Of a stretch of 64,000 nucleotides of DNA, positions 17,402 through 26,247 are shown piece after piece. Within the stretch, counting starts at the first letter, position 1; each line of letters starts with the position of its first letter. The translations under genes were made by a program, and so were the position numbers. Origin of the DNA: CAZOOK01 sp964581385 (lineage in GTDB: Bacteria > Pseudomonadota > Gammaproteobacteria > Nevskiales > Nevskiaceae). Below the pieces are notes generated by a model, which was not told the origin of the DNA, did not search any database, and worked only from the letters and a program-made list of their open reading frames with translations. The stretch is from NCBI GenBank assembly GCA_964581385.1, contig CAZOOK010000022.1, positions 1 to 64,000 on the forward strand, in the 5' to 3' direction.

Positions 17402-18562
17402 ATGAAAATGCCAGGGCAAGAGAATCGCTTCAGTCGCAGCTGGCGGCTGTTGACGATGATTGGAAACCGCCTTTCGGCATGGACACCGATGTTGCTGATT
17501 CTGCTCCCCGGCCAACGCGCCAACGCCGCCACGCTGCCGGAGCAGCGCAGCGACGTGCTGTATCACCTCTACGACGGCGGCGGCCAGACCGTGCAAGGAC
17601 CGGCACTGCTGCTGAGAAAGAACTTCGCGGAGAAGATGTCGGTTTCCGCCGGCTACTACATCGACCAGATCAGCGGTGCATCGATCGATGTCGTGACCAA
17701 TGCCAGTCCCTATCACGAAGAGCGACGGGAAATCACAGCGGGCACCGATTACCTGTATCGCGACACACTGATGAGCGCTTCATACACTGGCAGCAACGAG
17801 CACGACTACAAAGCGCGCACCTATGACTTCTCAGTCTCTCAGGACATGTTCGAAAACCGCACCACGCTCACCTTGGGCTATTTCCAAGGCAATGATCGTG
17901 TCGGTGACGTCACCAATCCGAGCCTCGATGCCAAGGCCAACCGCAATGGCTACAGCGTCTCGGTGGCCCAGGTCATCAATCCCACGCTGATCGGCAATTT
18001 GAGCTATGAAGGCACGGCCGATGACGGTTATCTCCAGAACCCGTACCGCAAGGTCCTCGTCCAGCATCGCTACGAGCTACAGCAATATCCCGGCACCCGC
18101 TCCGGACAGGCGGTATCGCAGAAGTTCGTGAAATCCTGGTCCACACGCTGGTCCACGCGGATCGACTACCGGTACTACTGGGATTCCTGGCGCGTCCGTG
18201 CTTTCAACGTCGGCATTGGCGGCAGTGAATACATCCTCGGCAACTGGATCCTGGACGGAAGCTATCGCTACTACACGCAGCAGGCCGCCTCGTTCTACAG
18301 CGACGACTTCGTGCAGCCGCAGGACTACATGACTCGCGACAAAGAACTGGCGCACTTTCATAGCCACACGCTTGGCGCCAAGCTGACCGCCCCGCTGTAC
18401 CAGCGCAATCCCGGCAGCCACGCCGTGGTCAATAGCATCAATGTCAGCTTCGCATTCGACTACATGATCGTCGGGTACCAGGATTTCACCGATGTTCGCA
18501 ACAGTCAGCTTTACAGCTTCAACGCCGCCATCGGGCAGATTTTCTTCACCGTGCGCTATTGA
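17402..18562 (+). CDS. DUF3570 family outer-membrane barrel-like protein
   Basis: The 386-residue protein matches DUF3570. It has an exported N-terminus (hydrophobic 29-36, cleavage around ANA at 40-42), the conserved start YHLYDGGG and a long series of amphipathic strands suggesting a large outer-membrane barrel, with a C-terminal aromatic end. At residues 88-94 it carries DQISGAS within a conserved-looking DQISGASIDVVT stretch, which resembles the D-x-x-S-G-A-[ST] site flavinylated by ApbE; that reading is inference. The ATG at 17402 gives a clean signal sequence. Stop-to-start gaps of 16 and 14 nt tie it to its neighbours. Confidence 0.85.
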   Translation: MKMPGQENRFSRSWRLLTMIGNRLSAWTPMLLILLPGQRANAATLPEQRSDVLYHLYDGGGQTVQGPALLLRKNFAEKMSVSAGYYIDQISGASIDVVTNASPYHEERREITAGTDYLYRDTLMSASYTGSNEHDYKARTYDFSVSQDMFENRTTLTLGYFQGNDRVGDVTNPSLDAKANRNGYSVSVAQVINPTLIGNLSYEGTADDGYLQNPYRKVLVQHRYELQQYPGTRSGQAVSQKFVKSWSTRWSTRIDYRYYWDSWRVRAFNVGIGGSEYILGNWILDGSYRYYTQQAASFYSDDFVQPQDYMTRDKELAHFHSHTLGAKLTAPLYQRNPGSHAVVNSINVSFAFDYMIVGYQDFTDVRNSQLYSFNAAIGQIFFTVRY

Positions 18563-18576
18563 GAAGCCTCGCCGCC

Positions 18577-19185
18577 ATGAGCCTACGACTCCGCTTACCA
18601 ATCATCATCCTTCTGCTGTCGGGAGCGGCATTTGCCGAACCGCCGGCGGATAGCCTGCCGGCGACCGCTGCAACCGCCGCCGCACCCGCCGCCGCTTCCT
18701 CTGTGCCGGCCCCGGCACCGGCCGCGACCACTGCCGAAGCGCACAGCCTGGATCAGGACGTGCAGAGCCTCAAGCAGCAGGTTCTGGAACTGAACCGCGA
18801 TCTGTTTGTGCTGCAGGAAGACCTGCTGTTCCCTGCCAACACGCAAGTGGCGGTATTCGTGTCGATGGATATCGGCACTTTCTTCAATCTCGACACGGTC
18901 AAGCTCACCATCGATGGCGATGAAGTCGCCAGCTATCTGTACACGCCGCGTGAAGTTCAGGCTCTGGCTCAGGGCGGAACCCAGCGTTTCTACATCGGCA
19001 ATCTGAAAGTCGGACAGCACGAGCTGGTCGCGATCTTCACTGGTAAAGGACCGCACGATCGTGATTACCGTCGTGGTGCCACCGTGAAACTCGACAAAGG
19101 CATCGGCGCGAAGTTCGTGGAACTGAAAATTTCGGACTTGCAGCGCAAGTTGGAGCCGGAATTCCTGGTCAAGGTTTGGGAGTAA
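18577..19185 (+). CDS. Exported coiled-coil protein of unknown function
   Basis: A 202-residue secreted protein. A signal peptide (LPIIILLLSGAAFA) is followed by a low-complexity Ala/Pro stretch (about 22-52), a short coiled-coil (about 55-85, SLKQQVLELNRDLFVLQEDLL), and a compact C-terminal domain of about 115 residues rich in beta strands. I do not recognise a named family with confidence. In the operon it stands between the DUF3570 barrel and the TPR proteins. The periplasmic coiled-coil suggests a structural or adaptor subunit of the envelope complex. An upstream TTG at 18559 is possible, but the ATG has the better-placed GAGAAG. Confidence 0.7.
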   Translation: MSLRLRLPIIILLLSGAAFAEPPADSLPATAATAAAPAAASSVPAPAPAATTAEAHSLDQDVQSLKQQVLELNRDLFVLQEDLLFPANTQVAVFVSMDIGTFFNLDTVKLTIDGDEVASYLYTPREVQALAQGGTQRFYIGNLKVGQHELVAIFTGKGPHDRDYRRGATVKLDKGIGAKFVELKISDLQRKLEPEFLVKVWE

Positions 19186-19188
19186 GGC

Positions 19189-21087
19189 GTGCAGTGCACA
19201 ACACGCACTAAGGCCCTCGGCCTTTTCTGTGCTGCTCTGCTGGCAGGGGGAGCGGCGCTGGCTGAACCCAAGTCGGGCCGCGAAGTGCGCGATCTGCGCT
19301 ATGGCGATGTGCTGTTTTACTTCTATCAGGACAACTTCTTCGAGGCGATCACGCGACTGATGGCCGCACGCGCCATGGGCCGCGCCGGAGCCCATAGCGA
19401 AGATGGCGATTTGCTGATGGGCGGCATGCTGCTGTCTTACGGCGAGCATCAGCAGGCCGGGGAGATTTTCCAGCGTCTGCTCGATACCACCGCCAAGCCC
19501 GAGGTACGTGATCGCGCCTGGTTCTACATGGCGCGAGTGCTCTATGAACGCGGCCTTCTGGAGCAAGCGGAAGCGGCACTGGGTCACATCAAAGACAGCC
19601 TGCCCGCACGCATGAACGCCGAGCGGCTGATGCTGAAAGCACAAGTACTCATGGAACAGAACCGCTTCGACGAAGCGGCGGCGGTTCTGACCAAGTGGAA
19701 AGGCCCGAAGGACTGGGTGGGTTACGCGCACTACAATCTAGGCGTCGCGCTGGTCCGCATCGGGCGCGTCGCCGAAGGAGTGCAATACCTCGAGATGGCC
19801 GGCAGCCTTGGCAGCCGCGACCCCGAACTACTGGCGCTGGGTGATCGCGCCAATGTCGCATTGGGTTACGCCGAGATTGAGGCACAGCACCCCGAAGCGG
19901 CGCGTTACGACCTGGAGCGCGTGCGCTTGGAAGGTCCCTACTCCAATAAGGCCCTGCTGGGGCTGGGTTGGGCCGACTCCGCACTGAATCGTGACAACGA
20001 AGCACTAGTGCCATGGCTGCAACTCAGCAAGCGCGATCTGCTCGATCCAGCCGTTCAGGAATCGTTGTTGGCGGTTCCTTACGCAATGGCGCGCCTGCGC
20101 GTGTACGGTCAAGCTGCCAGCCATTATCAGGACGCGGTCAAGGCATTCGATGCAGAAACACAGCGCCTCGACGCCAGCATTTCGAACATCCGAAGCGGAC
20201 AATTGGTGCCTGCTCTGCTCGCCGACGACAGCATGGATCGCATGGGCTGGGGCTGGCATCTGCAGAAACTGCCGGACACCGACGAGAGCCGCTATCTTTT
20301 CTTCCTGGAGGGTTCGCGCCCGTTCCGGGAAGGATTGAAAAACTATCGCGACCTGCTTTTTCTGCGCGCCAATCTGCTGAAATGGTCATACGACGTATCG
20401 ACCTTCTCGGACATGCTAGCGACGCAAAAGCTGGCGTTCGGGCAGCGTCAGCCGGTCGTGCAGGACGCTTTGAAGCGCGTCGATCTCGACACCCTCGGGC
20501 AGCGGCGTGACGCGCTCAACGCACACCTGGCTCAAATCGAAGAGCAGCAGAATGCAGTGGCCCTCGCCAGCGCGACCGAACAGCAGCAATGGGCCAGTTT
20601 GAAAAGCATCGATGAACGCATCGACAAACTGGGCGACAGCCCCGACGCTGGCGCGCTGCGCGATCAAGCCCGGCTACTGAAGGGTGTACTGCTGTGGAAT
20701 CTCGACCACGACTACACACTGAGGCTTTGGCAACAGAAGCACGCGCTCGCCGAACTTGACCGGTCTCTGGACGAGACCAAGACCCGGCGACAGGCCGTGG
20801 ATGAGGCACAGCCGGCCGCGCTCGCGCGCTTCGCCAGCTTCGGCGAACGAATCGATCAGCAACCTCCGCGCATTGCCGCGCTGCTGACCACGACCAACAC
20901 CTTGCTGACGCGGCAGCAGACTTATCTTCAGAACCTGGCGATCGACGAGCTGGAGCAGTACAAGGAACGCCTGCGCAGCTATACCGTCGAAGCGCGGTTC
21001 GCACTGGCACAGATCTATGACCGTGCCGCGGCGCAAGAAAAATCGTCATCAAGTCCGTCGTCATCCTCGCCGGTGACAACGCCGTGA
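19189..21087 (+). CDS. Exported TPR-repeat protein (large periplasmic scaffold)
   Basis: A 632-residue protein with a signal peptide (ALGLFCAALLAGGAALA) and many helical TPR-like pairs, such as GAHSEDGDLLMGGMLLSYGE and VGYAHYNLGVALVRIGRVAEG. A long Gln/Ala-rich coiled-coil region follows (about 430-610), with a Ser-rich tail. No catalytic motif is visible, so a scaffold role in the periplasm is likely. The GTG start lies 3 nt after the preceding stop with AAGG close by. The gene overlaps the next TPR gene by 4 nt. By position and type it could correspond to a GltD/GltI-like TPR subunit of gliding machineries, which I infer from architecture only. Confidence 0.75.
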   Translation: MQCTTRTKALGLFCAALLAGGAALAEPKSGREVRDLRYGDVLFYFYQDNFFEAITRLMAARAMGRAGAHSEDGDLLMGGMLLSYGEHQQAGEIFQRLLDTTAKPEVRDRAWFYMARVLYERGLLEQAEAALGHIKDSLPARMNAERLMLKAQVLMEQNRFDEAAAVLTKWKGPKDWVGYAHYNLGVALVRIGRVAEGVQYLEMAGSLGSRDPELLALGDRANVALGYAEIEAQHPEAARYDLERVRLEGPYSNKALLGLGWADSALNRDNEALVPWLQLSKRDLLDPAVQESLLAVPYAMARLRVYGQAASHYQDAVKAFDAETQRLDASISNIRSGQLVPALLADDSMDRMGWGWHLQKLPDTDESRYLFFLEGSRPFREGLKNYRDLLFLRANLLKWSYDVSTFSDMLATQKLAFGQRQPVVQDALKRVDLDTLGQRRDALNAHLAQIEEQQNAVALASATEQQQWASLKSIDERIDKLGDSPDAGALRDQARLLKGVLLWNLDHDYTLRLWQQKHALAELDRSLDETKTRRQAVDEAQPAALARFASFGERIDQQPPRIAALLTTTNTLLTRQQTYLQNLAIDELEQYKERLRSYTVEARFALAQIYDRAAAQEKSSSSPSSSSPVTTP

Positions 21088-23939
21088 ACATACGAGTCAT
21101 TGGCATCCTGCTCGTCAGCGTCTGCCTGTGCCCGTTCACAGCCGGCGCCGCCAAGCCACCGCCCACGATCGGCAGCCTATCCGGTCAGACGGTGCAGCTG
21201 CCGCCGGACCCGCCGATCACCGATGCCGAGCGTCTGGCGCGCGAAAACTATCGCCAATTTCTAAACCTCTCCGGTACTGACCCGCAGCTGGCCGCCGAAG
21301 CCCTGCGCCGCCTGGGCGATCTCGAACTCGAAGCTGGCGAGACCGAAGATCTGAACCACGGCGTTGATCAACTGCGTGCTTCGACTTACGCGAAAGCAGT
21401 GCAGTTGTATCGCCAACTGCTCGAACAGCATCCGGATTTTCCGCGCAATGATCTGGCCCTCTACCAGCTCGCACGCGCACAGGAAAGTAGCGGCGATCCG
21501 CTGGCCGCGCTGGCGACACTGGACCAGCTAGTCGCCCACCATCCGCACACGCCGCTGCTCAACGAGGCGCAGTTCCGGCGCGGCGAAATCCTGTTCTCCC
21601 ACGCCCGCTACGATGAAGCCGAACACGCCTATGTGGAGGTGCTAGCACTCGACGCCGCTGCGCCGCAGCCGGGAGAATTCCACGAGCAGGCGCTGTACAA
21701 GCGCGGTTGGGCGCTTTTCAAGCAGGATCGCTACGAGGACGATCTCGCGTCATTCTTCGAATTGCTGGACGGCCGCTTCGCGAATATTCCAGCCGCCGCA
21801 GTGGATCAGCGTCTAGACGCACTGTCGCGCCCGGCACGCGAGCTCATCGACGACGGCCTGCGCGTCATGTCGTTGTCATTCTCCAATCTCGAAGGCGAGA
21901 AGAGTTTGCGGAAAAGCATGCAGCAACGCAGCGACATGCAATACGGACATCTGCTCTACCTCAGCCTAGCGGCGCTCTACATGGATCAGAAGCGCTACTC
22001 CGATGCTGCCGGCGTGCTGATGGGATTTGTCGATGCGCAGCCGCTGCATACGCGTGCTCCGTATCTATATATGCAAGCGGTGGCGTACCTGGATGAGGGG
22101 CATTTCCCGACGGAAGTCCTCGCCGCACGCGAAGGCTTCGTGCGCCGCTTCGGTCTCGATCAACCATTCTGGAAAGCGCAGCCCGCAGCGCCCGACGATC
22201 CAGCTAACGCGCCAGTGGTCGCCTATCTGCGCGAATCGGTGTGGATGCTCGCGCAGCACTATCACGCGCTGGCGCAAGCGCAAGCAAAATCCAAGGACAC
22301 GACCCTGGCCGAGCGTGAACAGAACTATCATCTCGCGGCGGATTGGTATCGTCTCTATCTCACTTACTTCCCGCACGACGCGCAGGCGCCGAACAGCCAG
22401 TTCCTACTTGGCGAAGTGTTGTTCGAAAGCGGCGACTACGCCGCCGCCGTGGACGCCTACGAAGCCACCGCCTATAACTATCCGCCGCACGCGCACAGCG
22501 CCGAGGCCGGTTACGCCGCACTACTCGCCTACCAGCGCCATGAAGCGACGCTGAGTGGCGATGCCAAAACGGCCTGGCGTCGGCGCGGACTCGATGCGCA
22601 ACTCCGCTTCGCCAGCAACTTTCCCGACGACGCCCACGCGATCGCGACGCGCGTGAATGCGGCTGAAGGATTGTTCGCCATCGGCGCCCTGACCGACGCC
22701 GTTGCTGCCGCGACACCGGTCACCATCGCACCAAAAGCCACCGCCGAACAGCGCCGCGTGGCCTGGCTGGTGATCGGACACGCCAACTTTGACGGACACG
22801 ATTTCGCGCATGCGGAAACCGCCTATCTGGAGGTGCGGCGGCTCGACCAGCTCGCCGGGCGCCACGACGCGCAGATTTCCGAACGCATCGCGGCCTCGAT
22901 TTATCGTCAGGGCGAGCTGGCTCGTGATTCCGGCAGGTCCGACGTGGCGGCGGCAACCTTTCTCCGCGTCGGACAGGTCGTACCGGAAGCGACCATCCGT
23001 GCGACCGCCGAATACGACGCAGCGCAAGCCTATATGGCCGCGGGCCAGACCGCGGCGGCGATCCCGGTGATGCAGGCATTCAGGCGCGACCACACCGACA
23101 GTCCGCTCGCTAGCCAAGTCACTGCGAATCTCGCTCTGGCCTACCTCCAGACCAACGATACCGCTGCGGCCGCGCAGGAATTCGAGCGTATCGCGGACAA
23201 CCCGGGCAACAGCAAAGACGAGCGCAAGGAAGCATTGCTGCAAACCGCCAAACTGTATCGCGAACGCAAGGATGAAACCGCCGAAGCGCGCATCCTTGAG
23301 CTGTTCGTCAAACGCTACCCGGACGCCTTCGATCAATCCCTCGAAGCCCAGCAGCGGTTGATCGATCTCGCTGTCGCGCGCCATGACAGCACCACCGCGT
23401 TCGACCTTAGCAAGCGCCTGATCGCCTTCGATGCCAGCGCGGGCGCCAAGCGCACCGATCGCTCCCGTTATCTCGCCGCCCACGCCACGTTAAGCCTGGC
23501 GCAACCGGTCCGCGATGCCTTCCTCGCCATCCGGCTGACCGCGCCGCTCAAGGACAGCCTGCGACGCAAGAAGGCGCGCATGGAAGAAGCCCTCGCCGCC
23601 TATGGCAAGGCAGTCGACTACGGCGTCGCCGATGTGCTGACCGAAGCGACGTTCGAGCTTGGCGAGATTTATTACGGTCTGGCCAAAGCGCTATATGCCT
23701 CTGACCGGCCGAAGGGACTCGATGCCGATGCGAAGGAACAATACGACCTGCTATTGCAGGAACAGGCTTTCCCATTCGAAGAAAAAGCGATCGAGCTTCA
23801 TGAAGCCAACGCCAAGCGCGCACGCGAAGGCATTTACGACGATTGGGTGCGCAAAAGTTACGCAAGCCTGGCTACGCTGGTGCCGGCCCGTTACGCGAGA
23901 CCGGAACACGGGGAGCCCTATGTCGAAGCCATACGCTGA
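21084..23939 (+). CDS. Very long exported TPR-repeat protein
   Basis: A 951-residue protein with a short signal peptide (IGILLVSVCLCPFTAGA) and TPR units along nearly its whole length, for example YPRNDLALYQLARAQ-type helices near 120, the pair around 150-200 (NEAQFRRGEILFSHARYDEAEHAY), and more near 440-480, 560-600 and 660-720. Such proteins usually organise other subunits. It begins at a GTG overlapping the previous stop, and its own stop lies inside the next gene, so expression is probably coupled. A matched pair of large periplasmic TPR proteins beside a TolQR-type motor recalls the Myxococcus Glt scaffold; direct homology has to be shown by profile search. Confidence 0.77.
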   Translation: MNIRVIGILLVSVCLCPFTAGAAKPPPTIGSLSGQTVQLPPDPPITDAERLARENYRQFLNLSGTDPQLAAEALRRLGDLELEAGETEDLNHGVDQLRASTYAKAVQLYRQLLEQHPDFPRNDLALYQLARAQESSGDPLAALATLDQLVAHHPHTPLLNEAQFRRGEILFSHARYDEAEHAYVEVLALDAAAPQPGEFHEQALYKRGWALFKQDRYEDDLASFFELLDGRFANIPAAAVDQRLDALSRPARELIDDGLRVMSLSFSNLEGEKSLRKSMQQRSDMQYGHLLYLSLAALYMDQKRYSDAAGVLMGFVDAQPLHTRAPYLYMQAVAYLDEGHFPTEVLAAREGFVRRFGLDQPFWKAQPAAPDDPANAPVVAYLRESVWMLAQHYHALAQAQAKSKDTTLAEREQNYHLAADWYRLYLTYFPHDAQAPNSQFLLGEVLFESGDYAAAVDAYEATAYNYPPHAHSAEAGYAALLAYQRHEATLSGDAKTAWRRRGLDAQLRFASNFPDDAHAIATRVNAAEGLFAIGALTDAVAAATPVTIAPKATAEQRRVAWLVIGHANFDGHDFAHAETAYLEVRRLDQLAGRHDAQISERIAASIYRQGELARDSGRSDVAAATFLRVGQVVPEATIRATAEYDAAQAYMAAGQTAAAIPVMQAFRRDHTDSPLASQVTANLALAYLQTNDTAAAAQEFERIADNPGNSKDERKEALLQTAKLYRERKDETAEARILELFVKRYPDAFDQSLEAQQRLIDLAVARHDSTTAFDLSKRLIAFDASAGAKRTDRSRYLAAHATLSLAQPVRDAFLAIRLTAPLKDSLRRKKARMEEALAAYGKAVDYGVADVLTEATFELGEIYYGLAKALYASDRPKGLDADAKEQYDLLLQEQAFPFEEKAIELHEANAKRAREGIYDDWVRKSYASLATLVPARYARPEHGEPYVEAIR

Positions 23940-24570
23940 GCGGCTTCATCGCAAGACGGCATACGGCTTGTTGTTGGCTGCCGTCGCGCTGAGCGGCTGT
24001 GGCACGTTCAGTGACTCACGATCAGGAAAGTCTGCATCGGCAGGAGTATCCGGGCAAGTCAGCGAGTCTTACGCACAGGCGCTGACCGCAATGAAGAATG
24101 CGGACTGGGCCAGCGCTGAAACCGCGCTCAAGGCACTCGCGGATGGCAATCCGGATCTGCCAGGACCTGCCGTCAATCTGGGGATCGTCTACGGCCATCT
24201 GAATCGCCCTGCCGACGCCCGAAAAATACTGGAGAGTGCCGCCTCGCGCTGGCCGGACTTCGCGCCGGGCCAACACCAGCTCGGACTCCTGCTGAGCTCA
24301 TTGGGCGAGTTCGAAGCCGCCGACGCTGCCTATGCGCGTGCGCTGACTGCGGACCCGAATTACGCGCTGGCGTACTACGACCGCGCAGTGCTCAACGACA
24401 TTTACCTGCAACGTCCGCAGGTGGCCTTGCAGAATTATGAAAAGTTTCAGGAGTTGCAGCCGATAGCGGACGAACAGGTGGCGCGCTGGATCGCGGACCT
24501 GCGCCGGCGCACAGGAGCCGCGCAGCCCGCCGGGAAGCCCGCCGCGAAGGGAGAAGAGCCCACCTCATGA
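23920..24570 (+). CDS. TPR-repeat lipoprotein (GltE/PilF-like)
   Basis: A 216-residue predicted lipoprotein: lipobox ALSGC about 30 residues in, then three to four TPR motifs (AMKNADWASAETALKALADG, PAVNLGIVYGHLNRPADARK, GQHQLGLLLSSLGEFEAADA). PilF-like lipoproteins help outer-membrane secretins assemble. In Glt clusters a TPR lipoprotein (GltE) is part of the outer-membrane module, which is the more relevant comparison here. The ATG at 23920 has GGGGAG immediately upstream and overlaps the preceding gene by 20 nt. A longer open frame extends upstream but lies wholly inside the TPR gene and would bury the signal sequence. Confidence 0.82.
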   Translation: MSKPYAERLHRKTAYGLLLAAVALSGCGTFSDSRSGKSASAGVSGQVSESYAQALTAMKNADWASAETALKALADGNPDLPGPAVNLGIVYGHLNRPADARKILESAASRWPDFAPGQHQLGLLLSSLGEFEAADAAYARALTADPNYALAYYDRAVLNDIYLQRPQVALQNYEKFQELQPIADEQVARWIADLRRRTGAAQPAGKPAAKGEEPTS

Positions 24571-24977
24571 ACTTGTATAACAATCACTTGCGACGCGTTG
24601 GCGCAATCGTCGCGGTGGCGCTGGCGTTTCCGGCGGCGACCGCCGTGGCGGCGGATACCGTACCGCAGGCGCCTGAACCGGTGGAAAAGAGCGATAACGC
24701 CAGTTCAGCCGTTGCTGCCACTAACAACAGTGCGACGGAACATCTGCGACTGGACACCACGATCGTCAAAGGCCACGAGGGCCTGCCGCGCGTACTCTAC
24801 ATCGTTCCGTGGAAGCGCTCGGACACCGGCGATCTGCAGGGACGCCCGGCCGCTTCCCTGCTCGACGAGGTGTTGGCTCCGGTGGATCGGGCCGAGTTCC
24901 GCGATCAGATGCGCTACTACGACGCGCTCAGCGCAAGCGCCGCCGCCGCGAACGCGGCCCAACATCCGACACCATGA
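24567..24977 (+). CDS. Small exported protein of unknown function
   Basis: A 136-residue product with an N-terminal signal peptide (VGAIVAVALAFPAATAVAA), a Ser/Asn-rich linker and a conserved-looking core around LDTTIVKGHEGLPRVLYIVPWKRSDTG. I do not recognise the family. The core resembles short periplasmic accessory proteins coded just before motor genes. It overlaps the TPR lipoprotein gene by 4 nt (ATGA) and precedes the TolQ-like gene by 38 nt, so it is most likely a component or assembly factor of the same complex. Confidence 0.7.
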   Translation: MNLYNNHLRRVGAIVAVALAFPAATAVAADTVPQAPEPVEKSDNASSAVAATNNSATEHLRLDTTIVKGHEGLPRVLYIVPWKRSDTGDLQGRPAASLLDEVLAPVDRAEFRDQMRYYDALSASAAAANAAQHPTP

Positions 24978-25015
24978 AACAAGATTTGATTTGGGATTTA
25001 ACTGGAGACTGACTC

Positions 25016-25729
25016 ATGGAAATCTATGGCGCAATCGTGCGCTTCTTTCAGCACGGCGGGATTTTCATGTTCCCCATTGCCGTGGTCCTCGGCCTGGGCA
25101 TCGCGGTTGCGATCGAACGGTGGCTCTACCTGCGCTACGTCTCCTCGAAGAATCAGGCGGTGTGGCGCCGTATCGCTCCGCTGCTGCACGCGGGTGATCT
25201 CAACGGTGTTGCCGAGGTTGTCGCCGACTCCAATACCGCCATCGCCGCGGTTCTCAACCACGGCCTGACCCGTGTGCGCATGGGACGCGATCCCGACGAA
25301 GTCGAACGCGCCATGGAGGGACGGCTGATGGACACCATTCCAGTCGTCGAAAAACGCACGCACTACCTTGCGACCTTTGCCAACGTCGCGACGTTGCTGG
25401 GCCTGCTCGGCACGATCATGGGTTTGATTCATGCGTTTTCGGCGGTGGGCAATGCCAACGCGGCGGAGAAAGCGGCGCTGCTGTCATTTAGTATTTCCGA
25501 AGCGCTGAACTGCACAGCGTTCGGACTGCTCGTTGCGATTCCATTCATGTTGATCCACTCGCTGCTGCACGCGAAGTCGGCGGAAATTATCGACAGCCTG
25601 GAAACCGCCACGGTGAAATTCCTTGATACCGTGACCGAGCACATGCAAACGGCACAACCGGCCGCCGCCGCACGCGCTGCAGCACCGCGGCCGGCCTCAC
25701 CGGTCGCGCATACTCCCGCACGCGCGTGA
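25016..25729 (+). CDS. MotA/TolQ/ExbB-family proton channel protein (AglR-like)
   Basis: The 237-residue inner-membrane protein is the stator-like channel subunit of a proton-motive-force-driven complex. Three membrane segments are visible: about 17-36, and a pair at about 115-140 and 155-185. The hallmark region between the last two is present: LATFANVATLLGLLGTIMGLIHAF and a following SEALNCTAFGLLVAIPFM, close to the TolQ signature. It has an Ala/Pro-rich C-terminus. It is followed by two TolR/ExbD-like genes and a TonB/AgmX-like gene, the order expected for an Agl-type motor. RBS CTGGAGACTG precedes the ATG. Confidence 0.92.
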   Translation: MEIYGAIVRFFQHGGIFMFPIAVVLGLGIAVAIERWLYLRYVSSKNQAVWRRIAPLLHAGDLNGVAEVVADSNTAIAAVLNHGLTRVRMGRDPDEVERAMEGRLMDTIPVVEKRTHYLATFANVATLLGLLGTIMGLIHAFSAVGNANAAEKAALLSFSISEALNCTAFGLLVAIPFMLIHSLLHAKSAEIIDSLETATVKFLDTVTEHMQTAQPAAAARAAAPRPASPVAHTPARA

Positions 25730-25736
25730 CCTTCCC

Positions 25737-26243
25737 ATGATTGCCCGTCGCCACAGGCGCCGTAAACAGATCGAAGGCGCCGAGCTGGAACTCACTGCCT
25801 TCATCAACCCGATGGTGGTGCTGGTGACTTTTCTGCTCATGAATGTCGTGTTCTCGCATTCGGCGGTGCTCGAACTGCGCCTTCCTGGCCCCGGGGGCGG
25901 TGTGCCCGCAGCACCCGTGGAGAAAATGGATCTCGAAGTCACGGTGCGCAAAGATTCTATCCAAGTCGGCGACCGCAACCGCGGACTCCTGGCCGAAATC
26001 CCGAACGGTGCGTCCGGACCGGACCTGGCGCAGCTGTCGACCCAGCTGCAGCAGATCAAAGTCCAGCATCCCGACGAGAAAGCGGCCACCATCCTGCTCG
26101 AACCCGATGTTTCCTACGATCGCATCGTGCAGGTCATGGATGCCCTGCGCTCCATGCAGGGACAGGCAGGCGGCCGTCGTTTCGTGGCAGAGCTGTTCCC
26201 CGAAATCGCCATCGGCGACGCGCCGGTCGCGGACGGGAAGTAA
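25737..26243 (+). CDS. ExbD/TolR-like protein with Asn in place of the channel Asp
   Basis: A 168-residue bitopic protein: basic cytoplasmic N-terminus, one membrane helix (about 20-40), and a periplasmic ExbD/TolR domain (about 60-165). In ExbD/TolR the helix carries an essential Asp (PLVDVML) that takes part in proton movement. Aligned to that motif, this protein reads INPMVVLV with Asn24 at the Asp position and Pro after it. Its partner encoded next has SLIDIFTVL with Asp30. Either the subunit is an inactive partner in an asymmetric pair, or the alignment is off by a residue; no other acidic residue lies in the helix. It sits 7 nt after the TolQ-like gene. Confidence 0.85.
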   Translation: MIARRHRRRKQIEGAELELTAFINPMVVLVTFLLMNVVFSHSAVLELRLPGPGGGVPAAPVEKMDLEVTVRKDSIQVGDRNRGLLAEIPNGASGPDLAQLSTQLQQIKVQHPDEKAATILLEPDVSYDRIVQVMDALRSMQGQAGGRRFVAELFPEIAIGDAPVADGK

Positions 26244-26247
26244 TTTC

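Noticed and set aside
21707..23483. Several overlapping frames within the 951-residue TPR gene
   Set aside because: All are shadows of GC-rich coding DNA; the signal peptide and TPR units lie in one uninterrupted frame.
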